A DNA stretch of 64,000 nucleotides from Erwinia pyrifoliae DSM 12163. GTDB taxonomy: Bacteria > Pseudomonadota > Gammaproteobacteria > Enterobacterales > Enterobacteriaceae. A program made the position numbers and the translations under genes. The stretch lies in the NCBI RefSeq assembly GCF_000026985.1, contig NC_017390.1, forward strand, positions 1,044,048 through 1,108,047, read 5' to 3'. Positions 8,937-19,021 of this stretch are shown here, one piece after another. The notes under the pieces were generated by a model, which was not told where the DNA came from, did no database searches, and saw only the letters and a list, made by a program, of their open reading frames with translations. Each line of letters starts with the position of its first letter. Position 1 is the first letter of the stretch.

Positions 8937-10470
8937 AATGCGCGCCGCCGCCGCCGTTACCCGCCGAAAACGGTGGCCGGGCAAACCACACCAGCACCAG
9001 CAGGATAAGAAATACCCCGGCAGACGCCCAGAAAATTTCATTGGCTGAAATGATCAACCCCTGATTGGTGATTTGCTGTGCAATCCAGGCCGATGCCCGA
9101 TCGTGAGTCAACCCCGCCTGTTCCAGCTTCGCGTATATCTCCTGACTGTTCACACTGTAAGGCGTCACCGACTCCGTGAGCTGGCTGTGGTGGATCGATT
9201 CGCGATTGCTCCACATAGTGGTGGTAATCGACGTGCCAATCGAACCAGCCAGCGTGCGGGTAAAGTTAGACAGGCTTGAAGCTGCGGCCAGGCGCTCCGG
9301 CGGTAATCCTGAAAGGGTAATGGTAGTCAGCGGCATAAAAAAGCACGCCACGGCAAAACCCTGTATAAACTGCGGCCACGCCGAAGCGCCAAAATCCATA
9401 CCGGGTTCAAAGGTATAAGCACGCCAGTAGAAGCATACCGCATACATAATGAAGCTAAAGGTGACCAGTCGCCGCATATCCAGCTTATGGGAAAAACGGC
9501 CAATAATCGGCGACAGGATCACCGGGATAATCCCCACCGGGGCTGAAGCCAGCCCGGCCCAGGTCGCGGTGTAGCCATATACTTCCTGCAGCAGCTGCGG
9601 TAACAGTACGATGGAGCCGAAATAAAGCATATAAGCGAGGCTGATAGACAGGCAGCCAATGGTGAAGTTACGCGATTTAAACAGCGACAAATCCACGATC
9701 GGATGGTCATCCGTTAGCTCCCATACCAGTAGCACCGCCAGGGCTACCACGGCGATGACGGTTAACGTAATGATCTCCGGTGAGCTAAACCAGTCCAGCT
9801 CTTTCCCGCGATCGAGCATCACCTGTAAACAACCGATGCCGACGACCAGCAGTACCAGGCCGACGGTATCGATAGGGCGGATCGCCGTGGGCGTCTCGCG
9901 ATGGCGCAGCGTCTGTAAGGTGAGGATCACCACCGCTACGCCGATAGGCACGTTGATAAAGAAGATCCAGCCCCAGTGGTAGTTATCACTGATCCAGCCG
10001 CCGAGGATCGGGCCACAGATGGGGGCAACGATCACCGTCATTGCCCATAGCGACAGCGCGAGGCTGCGTTTCGCCGGGGGATAATTGTTTAACAGCAGGC
10101 TCTGCGACAGGGGGATCAGCGGGCCGGCAACGATCCCCTGAATGACGCGGAAGAAAATAAGCATCGTGAGGTTTTCAGACATGCCGCACAACCATGACGC
10201 CACGACGAAGGCGATGGTTGACCACAGAAACAGCTTCACTTCGCCCAGCCGTTTAGCCAGCCAGCCGGTTAGCGGAATGGAAATGGCGTTCGCCACGCCA
10301 AAAGAGGTGATCACCCAGGTGCCCTGTGAGTTTGAGGCTCCAAGGTTGCCGGCAATGGTCGGGATGGCCACGTTAGCAATGGTGGAATCCAGTACCTGCA
10401 TGAAAGTGGCCAGTGACAGCGCGATGGTCATTAAAACCAGCGGCATACCCGTAAGCGGTTGACGCGCCAT
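8935..10470 (-). CDS. emrB: Multidrug efflux MFS transporter EmrB
   Basis: Inner-membrane drug/H+ antiporter of the DHA2 group (14 membrane helices). With EmrA and an outer-membrane TolC-type channel it exports hydrophobic toxicants. The 511 residues align with E. coli EmrB (512) almost throughout; diagnostic blocks are MQVLDSTIANVAIPTIAG, VIQGIVAGPLIPLSQS and the glycine-rich end GNGGGGAH. I chose the ATG at 10470 because the longer in-frame extension encodes nothing conserved. It is the last gene of emrR-emrA-emrB, 16 bp after emrA. Confidence 0.97.
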   Translation of the reverse strand: MARQPLTGMPLVLMTIALSLATFMQVLDSTIANVAIPTIAGNLGASNSQGTWVITSFGVANAISIPLTGWLAKRLGEVKLFLWSTIAFVVASWLCGMSENLTMLIFFRVIQGIVAGPLIPLSQSLLLNNYPPAKRSLALSLWAMTVIVAPICGPILGGWISDNYHWGWIFFINVPIGVAVVILTLQTLRHRETPTAIRPIDTVGLVLLVVGIGCLQVMLDRGKELDWFSSPEIITLTVIAVVALAVLLVWELTDDHPIVDLSLFKSRNFTIGCLSISLAYMLYFGSIVLLPQLLQEVYGYTATWAGLASAPVGIIPVILSPIIGRFSHKLDMRRLVTFSFIMYAVCFYWRAYTFEPGMDFGASAWPQFIQGFAVACFFMPLTTITLSGLPPERLAAASSLSNFTRTLAGSIGTSITTTMWSNRESIHHSQLTESVTPYSVNSQEIYAKLEQAGLTHDRASAWIAQQITNQGLIISANEIFWASAGVFLILLVLVWFARPPFSAGNGGGGAH

Positions 10471-10486
10471 ATCATTCCCCGCTGAT

Positions 10487-11659
10487 TTAGCTGGCATTAG
10501 CGCGAATAATATCGGCGATAAGTCGGTTCGCAGGAGCCAGATCCAGCACCAGCGCATCACTGGCGTAAGCCGGTTTACTGTGCACGCTGGTGGCAAGCAC
10601 CGCTCCTTCACTGCTGCGGGTATCTATTTTCACCCGCGTCGACAGCCCGATGCGCAGCGGATGTTTTGCCACTTCCTGTGCATCGAGGGCGATACGTACC
10701 GGCAGGCGCTGTACCACTTTGATCCAATTACCGGTGGCATTTTGTGCGGGCAGCAGCGAGAACACGCTCCCGGTACCCATATCCAGCCCAACCACTTTAC
10801 CGTGATAGACCACGTCATCACCGTAAATATCGCTAAGCACGGTGGCCGGTTGGCCGATACGCACACCAGCCAGTTGGGTTTCCTTAAAGTTTGCGTCTAC
10901 CCAAAGATGATTCGCCGGGACAATAGCCAGTAGCGGCGTGGTGGTGCCAATCTGCGAACCGACCTGTACGCTACGGCGTGATACATAGCCATCAATCGGG
11001 CTGACTACGCTGGTGCGCTGCAGAGTAAGCCAGGCATCGCGCAGTTCGGCGGCACTCTTTTTCACCGCAGGCTGGTTTTCCAGCGTGGTATTGAGGATCA
11101 TCGCCTGATTGGCATTGTACTGCTGCATCGCCACATCCAGCTGCGCTTTGGCAGTGGCTACCGCATCCCGCGCGTGCTGCAGGGCCTCTTTACCAATCAG
11201 ATTTGCCGCCCCCAGCGGCTCGCGGCGGCGTAAATCCGCCTGTGCCTGTTCCATCGCGGTCTTTTGCAGCTCTATCGCCGCCTGATGCTGTTTACCGTTA
11301 ATAATCAGCTGATGTGTCTGACGCACACTGGTGGCTAATGCCGTTTGCGCTTTCTCAAATGCCTGGCCGGCATCGGTGCGATCAAGGGTGACCAGCACAT
11401 CCCCTTTTTTAACGAAATCCGTGTTGTCAAACCACACTTTGTTGACGCTGCCCGCGACCTGAGCCATCATCTGCACCTGATTTCCGGCAACGTAGGCATC
11501 ATCGGTTTCCTGATAGTGACGTAATACCAGTAACCACCATGCCAGATAAGCAATGCCAATCATCACCAGCAACAGGGCCAGAAAAATCAATGTCGTTTTG
11601 CGCGTCTTATTCTTCTTTTCCGGCTGCTGTGGCTTCTGCGCCGCCGCACTTGCGCCCAT
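10487..11659 (-). CDS. emrA: EmrA periplasmic adaptor (membrane fusion protein)
   Basis: It links EmrB to the outer-membrane channel. The 390 residues equal E. coli EmrA in length. There is a short basic cytoplasmic tail, one membrane helix (about 24-46, ending LVLRHYQETDDAYVAGNQ), a biotinyl-lipoyl-like domain split around a long alpha-hairpin (about 95-205) and a beta-barrel domain (WVDANFKETQ...GLDMGTGSVFSLLPAQNATGNW). It lies between emrR (165 bp upstream, with an attenuator-like hairpin) and emrB. Confidence 0.97.
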   Translation of the reverse strand: MGASAAAQKPQQPEKKNKTRKTTLIFLALLLVMIGIAYLAWWLLVLRHYQETDDAYVAGNQVQMMAQVAGSVNKVWFDNTDFVKKGDVLVTLDRTDAGQAFEKAQTALATSVRQTHQLIINGKQHQAAIELQKTAMEQAQADLRRREPLGAANLIGKEALQHARDAVATAKAQLDVAMQQYNANQAMILNTTLENQPAVKKSAAELRDAWLTLQRTSVVSPIDGYVSRRSVQVGSQIGTTTPLLAIVPANHLWVDANFKETQLAGVRIGQPATVLSDIYGDDVVYHGKVVGLDMGTGSVFSLLPAQNATGNWIKVVQRLPVRIALDAQEVAKHPLRIGLSTRVKIDTRSSEGAVLATSVHSKPAYASDALVLDLAPANRLIADIIRANAS

Positions 11660-11725
11660 GATATCCTCCTGAATTCTTGCCCACCCGTGCTGCTGACATC
11701 ATGGCGGCTATCGTCTGAGTTTAAA

Positions 11726-11749
11726 ATGCCAGCGGGTTAGCGCTGGCAT
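11726..11749 (-). terminator. Attenuator-like hairpin between emrR and emrA
   Basis: A perfect 9-bp stem ATGCCAGCG (11726-11734) / CGCTGGCAT (11741-11749) with a 6-base loop is followed on the minus strand by TTTAAAC. The weak U tract would allow partial termination, lowering emrAB expression relative to emrR. This is inference from sequence only. Confidence 0.5.
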
Positions 11750-11824
11750 AAGGGAAAATGACGGGGAGTAAGGTAGCGATTTGCGACTCGGGTTGTGTCG
11801 CACAATATGCTATTGAGTGGCTAA

Positions 11825-12355
11825 TTAACGTGACAGGGAAGCGACGACTTCTTCTTCATCCATTTGATCTAAACGATTCAACAGTTTACGAGTAATGACT
11901 TCCAGTTGCGCCTTTTCGGCTTCGCTCAATGCCGACCACAAAAGTTGCAGGCATTGATGCTGCGGTGGCAGCAACTGGCGCAGGAATTCGTCGCCTTTTG
12001 GCATCAGGTGCAAATGCAGGCAGCGGCGGTCGTTGTCACTTTCACGGCGCTCGATCCAACCGCGTTTTTCCAGCTCATCAGCGATACGCGTGGCGTTAGT
12101 GCGCGAAGAGCCGAGGGCAGCGCTAAGCTCAGACGGTTGGATACTGTGGTCTTCCTGTGCATCCAGCGTAATCAATGCCATAAACAGCGTCTCGTTAATT
12201 CCCTGTGCTTTCAGCATTTTATTGCGGTTTTCCAGCAATTTACTCTGCATGTGCATACACAGGCGCGTCAGCATAATCTCCTGCAATGGGAAATCTTTAT
12301 GGCGGTTCGCACGAAAATTCAGCATCTGTTCAATGGGAGTAAATGAACTTTCCAT
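11825..12355 (-). CDS. emrR: MarR-family repressor of emrAB (EmrR/MprA)
   Basis: It is a winged-helix dimer that represses the efflux operon and is released by drugs such as uncouplers. The 176 residues match the E. coli length. MarR fold: recognition region [26 protein letters not shown] (about 83-108) and wing [19 protein letters not shown]. It is the first gene of the emrRAB operon. A long 464-bp region lies upstream instead of the ygaZH genes found there in E. coli. Confidence 0.97.
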   Translation of the reverse strand: MESSFTPIEQMLNFRANRHKDFPLQEIMLTRLCMHMQSKLLENRNKMLKAQGINETLFMALITLDAQEDHSIQPSELSAALGSSRTNATRIADELEKRGWIERRESDNDRRCLHLHLMPKGDEFLRQLLPPQHQCLQLLWSALSEAEKAQLEVITRKLLNRLDQMDEEEVVASLSR

Positions 12356-12819
12356 TATAAATGAACCTCACTAGTTGCAACGGGTATAATAATGATGGTG
12401 ATTAATGGGTAATGCGACTTTACCGTCGGTGAGATTTTCACATTGCCGTAGTCATCATCCGTAGTTTCACGGTCATTCCATAACCCAGGCCACTAAATAG
12501 CCACGAAAACAATGCTGTGCGTATAATGATAAATCATAACAGGAGAGGCGGAACCTGAAAGGTCCGGCATCATCCGGTCAGGAAATGATGGCTGGTTTGC
12601 AATACCCAGTAAAACGTGGATGAGAGCGATATCATTACCATACATAGGGGATCCCTCTGACGGGGAAATAACTACGATGACAAATGGCTGATTTGCAATC
12701 ACCAAAAAATTTTACTGAAAAACATAACCATCTTTAATAAATTGCGCCTAACCATAACAGAGCGGGAATTGTCTTAACAGGCCGTAAAATCTAAAAAGCG
12801 CCAATTATGATTCAAAAAA
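12356..12819. other. 464-bp intergenic region upstream of emrR
   Basis: This AT-rich stretch separates emrR from the YgaY-like gene. It must hold the emrR promoter and operator, but I cannot pin them. An imperfect direct repeat is visible: ATGGCTGGTTTGCAATA (about 12588-12604) and ATGGCTGATTTGCAATC (about 12684-12700), 96 bp apart. A minus-strand 70-codon frame (12493-12705, TTG start) spans both copies, but looks like chance. E. coli has ygaZH in this place; no trace of them is visible. Confidence 0.6.
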
Positions 12820-14004
12820 TCACTCTGTTGCGGCTTCCTGGTGATGGCCACGCCACCAGATAATCAAATTACACAGGGTTAACAGAACGCCAGCAGTACA
12901 GACCCCATACCATCCTGCTGCCTGAAAAGCCGATGCCGACAATAATGACCCGGCCGCTCCGCCAGTAAAGTAACTGGTCATATAACCGGCAGTGAGTCGG
13001 TTACGTGCTTCCGGCATATGGCGGTAGATCACGCTCTGATTGGTGATATGCACGCCCTGAACCGCAAGGTCGAGCAAGATAATTCCCATAATCAGCGCCG
13101 GCAGAGAGTGAGCGCCCAGTGCGGTAATGCCCCACGATGCCAGTAAAAGCAGCAACCCTCCGCTGGTGGTCAGCCGGGCATGGCCTTTATCCGCCAGTGC
13201 ACCGGCATGACGAGCCGCCAGCGCTCCTGCCGCCCCGACCAGGCCGAGCAAACCAATCTCGCCCACTGAATAGTTCCACTGCGGCGAAGACAGCAGAAAT
13301 GCCATGGAGGTCCACAGCACGCTGAAGTTAGCGAACGCCAGGCAACCGGTGATGGCCCGGGTGCGCAGCACGGGATGACGCGCATACAGGGTGAAAATGG
13401 ATCCCAGCAGCTGGCGATAATTGAGCGTTAACGACTGCTGATAGCGCGGCAGATAGCGCCACAGCGCCAGCGCCATCAAAACCATCAGTAAACTGGCTAT
13501 CCAGAACACGCTGCGCCAGCCGCCCAGCTCTGCCAGCCCACCGGCCACGGTTCGCGCCAGCAGGATCCCCAGCAGCAGACCGCTCATTACGGTGCCAACC
13601 ACCTTGCCACGTTTTTCCGGCGCGGCGAGCGTTGCCGCCAGCGGCACAAGGATCTGCGCGACCACTGAAAACAACCCGGTCAGCACCGTACCCAGCAACA
13701 TAAGCGGAAGCGTTGAGGACATAGCGGTGATCACCAATCCCCCCGCTGCCAGCAAGCTCATCGACACAATCAGGCTACGACGTTCGAGCATGTCACCCAG
13801 CGGTACCAAAAAAAGCAGCCCGGCGGCATATCCCAGCTGTGCCGTGGTGACAATAAATCCCGCTTGATGGAATGAGAGGCCGAAAGTATGGGCAATAGTG
13901 GCCAGCAGCGGCTGCACATAATAGTTGCATGCCACGGAGAGGCCGGTGGCAATTGACATCAGCGTCACTAAAGCGGGTGTAAGAGCTTGATGGGGGGATT
14001 TCAT
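12820..14004 (-). CDS. YgaY-like MFS exporter (intact)
   Basis: Twelve-helix major facilitator, 394 residues, probably exporting small molecules with proton exchange; the substrate is unknown. Visible features are N-terminal helix MSIATGLSVACNYYVQPLLATIA, the MFS loop motif region GDMLERRSLIV, and the central motif VPLAATLAAPEKRGKVVGTVMSGLLLGILLARTV typical of YgaY/YgaX-like members. Position between proX and emrR matches the E. coli ygaY locus, a pseudogene there from memory; here the frame is uninterrupted. I chose the ATG at 14004 (a TTG lies 3 codons upstream); no strong ribosome site precedes either. Confidence 0.82.
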   Translation of the reverse strand: MKSPHQALTPALVTLMSIATGLSVACNYYVQPLLATIAHTFGLSFHQAGFIVTTAQLGYAAGLLFLVPLGDMLERRSLIVSMSLLAAGGLVITAMSSTLPLMLLGTVLTGLFSVVAQILVPLAATLAAPEKRGKVVGTVMSGLLLGILLARTVAGGLAELGGWRSVFWIASLLMVLMALALWRYLPRYQQSLTLNYRQLLGSIFTLYARHPVLRTRAITGCLAFANFSVLWTSMAFLLSSPQWNYSVGEIGLLGLVGAAGALAARHAGALADKGHARLTTSGGLLLLLASWGITALGAHSLPALIMGIILLDLAVQGVHITNQSVIYRHMPEARNRLTAGYMTSYFTGGAAGSLLSASAFQAAGWYGVCTAGVLLTLCNLIIWWRGHHQEAATE

Positions 14005-14123
14005 AAAAACCAAATATGAGTGTAAGAAATGTCCTATAGACTAATAATAACCTAAAAAACTATTTCACTCACATGATAATTAACAGGACAAACCAGATTG
14101 ACGGCATCAACCGTCGAACTGCA

Positions 14124-14149
14124 GGCTGACCAAAAGTTGTTGGTCAGCC
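14124..14149 (-). terminator. Hairpin downstream of proX
   Basis: A perfect 10-bp stem GGCTGACCAA (14124-14133) / TTGGTCAGCC (14140-14149) with a 6-base loop lies about 50 bp after the proX stop. On the minus strand no U run follows, so it may be a 3'-end stabilising or Rho-assisted structure, not a classical terminator. Confidence 0.55.
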
Positions 14150-14200
14150 ACTATAGCGTCAGCAGGTTGCCGCATGCGGGGGCGACAACCCACCTGTCGG

Positions 14201-15196
14201 TTATTTCCCGGCAGCCAGCGCGTCTTTCACCCAGCCATCAAACTGTGCCTGATGCGCTTTAATCCAGCCATTGACATGCGCATTGATATCCGCGTCGGAA
14301 GACTGGCCCTGATGCATACGCGAGTTCTGCGCGTTGATATCCGCTAACGGCAGCTTCATTTCGGCAAACAGTTTTGCCGCCGCCGGGTTTTTCTGCGCCC
14401 ACTCTTTGTTCGCCACAATGTGCATGGAGTTAACCGGGAAGCCGTAGTTGGCACCGTTTGCCAGCTTGGTATCGACATTTTTCTGCGCGCCCGGCATGGA
14501 TGAGAACGGCACCTGCAACCACACCACGTCGCGACCCGGAACCAGCACATCGCTTACCCAGTAAGGTGTCCAGGTGAAGTACAGCACCGGTTTGCCGCCT
14601 TTGAAGCGGGTAATCGTGTCGGCGATCATCGCCGAGTAGTTGCCCTGGTTATGCGTAACGGTATTGCTAAGCCCGTAAGCCTTGATCTGGTGGGTGATCA
14701 CATCATCACAGCCCCAGCCCGGCGTACAGCCGGTCAGGTCGGCTTTGCCGTCATCGTTGGTATCGAACAGTTTGGCCAGCTTAGGATCTTTCAGCTGTTC
14801 GATATTAGTGATGTGGTACTTGTCTGCGGTTTTCTTATCAATCAGATAACCCTGGGCGGCGCCCTGCACGTAGGCTCCATGACGGTAGAATTTGGCGTCG
14901 CCGCCCGCCGCCTGGTACATATCATCGTGCAGCGGTCGCCAGTTGGTGGCCATAAAAGTGGTATCACCGGCAGCAATTGAGGTGTAGGCGACGTTGTAAT
15001 CAACCTCACTGGGATCGTCAACGGTATAGCCCAGTTTTTCCAGTGCGCGGCTTACCAGTAGCGTCTGAAACGTCTCTTCGGTAATGGTACTTTGAGCGGG
15101 CTTCACGGTAATGCCCCTACCCGGCAGATCGGCGGCAGAAACCTGGGCGGCGGCCAGCGTGATGAACGCGGCGGCCAGCAGTGCTGTCTTGCGCAT
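14201..15196 (-). CDS. proX: Glycine betaine/proline-betaine binding protein ProX
   Basis: Periplasmic substrate-binding protein of the ProU importer for osmoprotectants. The 331 residues include a signal peptide ([22 protein letters not shown], cleavage after the last Ala-Ala). Aromatic cage tryptophans known from E. coli ProX are present in the blocks [19 protein letters not shown] and YFTWTPYW, and the Cys pair in GCTPGWGC is kept. It is the last gene of proV-proW-proX, 64 bp after proW. Confidence 0.97.
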   Translation of the reverse strand: MRKTALLAAAFITLAAAQVSAADLPGRGITVKPAQSTITEETFQTLLVSRALEKLGYTVDDPSEVDYNVAYTSIAAGDTTFMATNWRPLHDDMYQAAGGDAKFYRHGAYVQGAAQGYLIDKKTADKYHITNIEQLKDPKLAKLFDTNDDGKADLTGCTPGWGCDDVITHQIKAYGLSNTVTHNQGNYSAMIADTITRFKGGKPVLYFTWTPYWVSDVLVPGRDVVWLQVPFSSMPGAQKNVDTKLANGANYGFPVNSMHIVANKEWAQKNPAAAKLFAEMKLPLADINAQNSRMHQGQSSDADINAHVNGWIKAHQAQFDGWVKDALAAGK

Positions 15197-15260
15197 AGCG
15201 ATTCCTTAATGTTTGGTCGAGCGGAGGTTGCGGGCGGCACGGTGGCGTGCCGCCAGAGAA

Positions 15261-16424
15261 TTATTTTATAAAGGGGCGGGTCAACAGACCCAGCGGGCCG
15301 CTGGCGTACCAGCGACGGTTGCCGCGACTGCGTTTGTCTCTACCCACTGACTGCGTGAGTCGGTCAAGGATGATCGCCAGAATAACGATGCCGACGCCGC
15401 CGACGGTAGCCAGCCCCATGTCCAGGCGGCCGATACCGCGCAGCACCATCTGGCCGAGACCGCCTACGGCAATCATCGAAGCGATAACCACCATCGACAG
15501 CGCCAGCATCAGCGTCTGATTGACCCCGGCCATAATGGTTGGCATCGCCAGCGGCAGCTGGACTTTAAACAGCATCTGACGCGGGCTGGCACCGAAGGAT
15601 TCTGCGGCTTCCACCAGGTCAGCAGGCACCTGCTTGATACCCAGGATAGTCAGACGCACAATCGGCGGCAGGGCAAAGATAATGGTTACCACCACGCCCG
15701 GCACGTTACCGATGCCAAACAGCATCACGATCGGCACCAGGTAGACGAATGCTGGCGTGGTTTGCATTGCATCCAGCAGCGGGCGAATAATTTTCGCCGC
15801 GCGCTGACTGCGTGCCAGCCAGATGCCCAAAGGCAGGCCAATGACAATGCAGAACAGCAGGGCGGTCAGCACCAGCGCCAGCGTCACCATCGCCTGAGAC
15901 CATGCGCCGATAGCGCCAATTGCCACCAGCGACACCAGCGTGGCGACACCCATACTGAGGCTGGAAAGCTGCCAGGCTATCAGGGCAAAAACGATAATTG
16001 CCACCGGGGCCGGCATGCCCAACAGCAGCTGCTGAAAGGCACTAAGGATATAATCTATTGGCAGTCGGATCCCCTGGAACAGTGGACGAAAGTGGGTGAC
16101 AACCCAGTCAATCGCGGTGGTCACCCAGCTGTCGAGCGGGATCAGCGTTTTATGGAACGGGTCGAGGATATTAAAATGCTCCACCTGCGGTGCCGGGGCG
16201 CTATTCAGCCAGTCGCCGCTTCCTGCCGCGTCGTGTGAAGCGCCAGAAGAAGCCCCCCAGGCATCGCTGCTGCCGGTAGCAGAGTCGGCTGCTGGCTGGC
16301 TGGTTGTCGCGGCATTCGGCGCTCCCCATGGGTCGCTGCTGCCGCTGGTGGCCTGACTGGCATCAGCCGGCGCGCTCTGATTTGTGGTTGCAGAGTCCCA
16401 CTGGTTACGGGTTTGTTCACTCAT
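15261..16424 (-). CDS. proW: ProU permease subunit ProW
   Basis: Membrane component of the glycine betaine ABC importer. The 387 residues are longer than E. coli ProW (354) because the N-terminal cytoplasmic leader (about 1-75) is expanded with Ala/Ser/Gln-rich repeats ([16 protein letters not shown]). The conserved part begins [24 protein letters not shown]. The ABC-permease EAA loop is [31 protein letters not shown]. The start codon overlaps proV's stop (ATGA), indicating translational coupling. Confidence 0.97.
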   Translation of the reverse strand: MSEQTRNQWDSATTNQSAPADASQATSGSSDPWGAPNAATTSQPAADSATGSSDAWGASSGASHDAAGSGDWLNSAPAPQVEHFNILDPFHKTLIPLDSWVTTAIDWVVTHFRPLFQGIRLPIDYILSAFQQLLLGMPAPVAIIVFALIAWQLSSLSMGVATLVSLVAIGAIGAWSQAMVTLALVLTALLFCIVIGLPLGIWLARSQRAAKIIRPLLDAMQTTPAFVYLVPIVMLFGIGNVPGVVVTIIFALPPIVRLTILGIKQVPADLVEAAESFGASPRQMLFKVQLPLAMPTIMAGVNQTLMLALSMVVIASMIAVGGLGQMVLRGIGRLDMGLATVGGVGIVILAIILDRLTQSVGRDKRSRGNRRWYASGPLGLLTRPFIK

Positions 16425-17617
16425 GGCTGGCCTCCGTCACGATCTAATGCTTGCAATAACATACCTTTGGAAATAATGCCGACGTACTGCCCCTCGTCAT
16501 CGATAATCGGCACCGCGCACGGAGCCTGTGCGACATGGGAAAGCAAATCGTTAAGCGTGGTATCAGCAGGCATCGCCTGGGGGCTGTCCAGCAGCGCGCG
16601 ATCGAGCCCCGCTCCCTCTGCCAGCGCAGCCTTCAGCGAGTCGACGGAGACGGTGCCGACAAAGCGTTGTTTTTCCAGCACGTAGCCGTACTCACGGTCG
16701 TTATCCTGCAACAGTTTGATTGCCGAACGTGGGCCAAGTCCCGGCGCTTTACGGATCAGCGCGGCAGCACTGCGGCGGGCGATGTCCTTCGCACTGAATA
16801 CGTGGCTGATATCCACGCCACGGAAGAAGGTGCGCACATAGTCGTTGGCGGGGTTATTGAGGATCTCATCCGGCGTACCGACCTGTACCACTTCACCACC
16901 CTGCATGATGGCGATGCGGTCGCCAATACGCATCGCTTCATCCAGATCGTGCGAGATAAAGACGATGGTCCGCTGGTGGCGCGACTGCAGTTTGACCAGC
17001 TCATCCTGCATTTCGGTACGAATTAACGGATCGAGCGCAGAGAAGGCTTCATCCATCAATAATATATCGGGGTTAATGGCTAACGCGCGGGCTAATCCGA
17101 CACGTTGACGCATGCCGCCGGAAAGTTCATCCGGGTATGCATGAGCATAATTATCCAGACCGACCTGGCGCAGTGCATCAAGCGCTTTTTCCTGACGCTC
17201 TGCCATGGGTACGCCGGATAATTCCATACCAAATGCGGCATTATTCAATACCGTCATATGTGGCATTAACGCAAATGACTGGAATACCATGCTGATTTTA
17301 TTTCTGCGCACCTGTCGTAATTCGCTGTCCGATATTTTCGCAATATCTTCACCGTCAATGATGACCTGGCCACGGGTAGGTTCTATCAGACGATTGAGAA
17401 GGCGAACCATAGTGGATTTACCGGAACCGGATAACCCCATGATGACAAAAATCTCGCCTTCTTCAATGGCCAGACTGGCGTCTTTAACGCCAAGAGACAG
17501 ACCGGTTTTCTGCAGCAGCGCTTCTTTAGTGATCCCTTTTTCAATATATTTAAACGCGCGGTCGGGATTATCGCCAAAAACTTTATATAGATTCTTAACT
17601 TCGATTTTAATAGCCAT
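16421..17617 (-). CDS. proV: ProU ATP-binding subunit ProV
   Basis: Energises betaine import. The 398 residues (E. coli 400) carry Walker [10 protein letters not shown] (61-69), the Q-loop in [20 protein letters not shown] signature [15 protein letters not shown], Walker [14 protein letters not shown] and a switch histidine in [10 protein letters not shown]. The C-terminal about 120 residues form paired CBS domains ([13 protein letters not shown]...[15 protein letters not shown]) that in related transporters sense ionic strength. First gene of the osmotically induced proU operon; 392 bp of upstream DNA probably contains the promoters. Confidence 0.97.
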   Translation of the reverse strand: MAIKIEVKNLYKVFGDNPDRAFKYIEKGITKEALLQKTGLSLGVKDASLAIEEGEIFVIMGLSGSGKSTMVRLLNRLIEPTRGQVIIDGEDIAKISDSELRQVRRNKISMVFQSFALMPHMTVLNNAAFGMELSGVPMAERQEKALDALRQVGLDNYAHAYPDELSGGMRQRVGLARALAINPDILLMDEAFSALDPLIRTEMQDELVKLQSRHQRTIVFISHDLDEAMRIGDRIAIMQGGEVVQVGTPDEILNNPANDYVRTFFRGVDISHVFSAKDIARRSAAALIRKAPGLGPRSAIKLLQDNDREYGYVLEKQRFVGTVSVDSLKAALAEGAGLDRALLDSPQAMPADTTLNDLLSHVAQAPCAVPIIDDEGQYVGIISKGMLLQALDRDGGQP

Positions 17618-18009
17618 GCATTAATTTATTTCCCGGTTAAAGTTGATTTTCTTATGTTGATTCTTCTTTGTAATTAAATATTATCGGCCTATACCGTAGC
17701 ATACTGAGATTCTGAGGCAACCCTCTGCGGGCAATTAGAATACATTCATCCAAACGAGCGGCTCGGCTAATGCCAGTGTGGGTAAGGGATTGCAGCGAGT
17801 TACACGAGGAAAAAAAAGGGGTTATTTCTCCAGGAATTTTCTCTCTGAAGAGCCAGATATTGTTCTGATGGTTGTCCGCTGCCGGAAAATAACCGTTAAG
17901 AAATGGTCATATTTGAGTCAACAAGAATGCAAAATCTTACTGAAATAGAAAACCAGCAAAATAGCCAGGAATGAAAATTGGCTGCCGGTGGCAGCCATCG
18001 CTCAACGGT
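17618..18009. promoter_or_regulatory. proU upstream region / nrdF-proV intergenic
   Basis: The 392 bp between nrdF and proV are AT-rich and hold the nrdF terminator at 17980-17996. The remainder probably carries the proU promoter, and the AT-rich tracts would suit H-NS repression known for E. coli proU. I cannot assign -35/-10 boxes with confidence. Confidence 0.6.
17972..17996 (-). terminator. nrdHIEF terminator
   Basis: A 7-bp stem GGCTGCC (17980-17986) / GGCAGCC (17990-17996) with a 3-base loop is followed on the minus strand by AATTTTCATT. It lies 13 bp past the nrdF stop, at the right place for an intrinsic terminator. Confidence 0.75.
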
Positions 18010-18981
<972 letters not shown>

Positions 18982-19021
18982 TTATCAGGCCAGCGATATC
19001 TGACCCGCGATGGAAAGAGAA

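Noticed and set aside
12493-12705. 70-codon minus-strand frame upstream of emrR
   Set aside because: TTG start, spans the DNA direct repeat, no known match.
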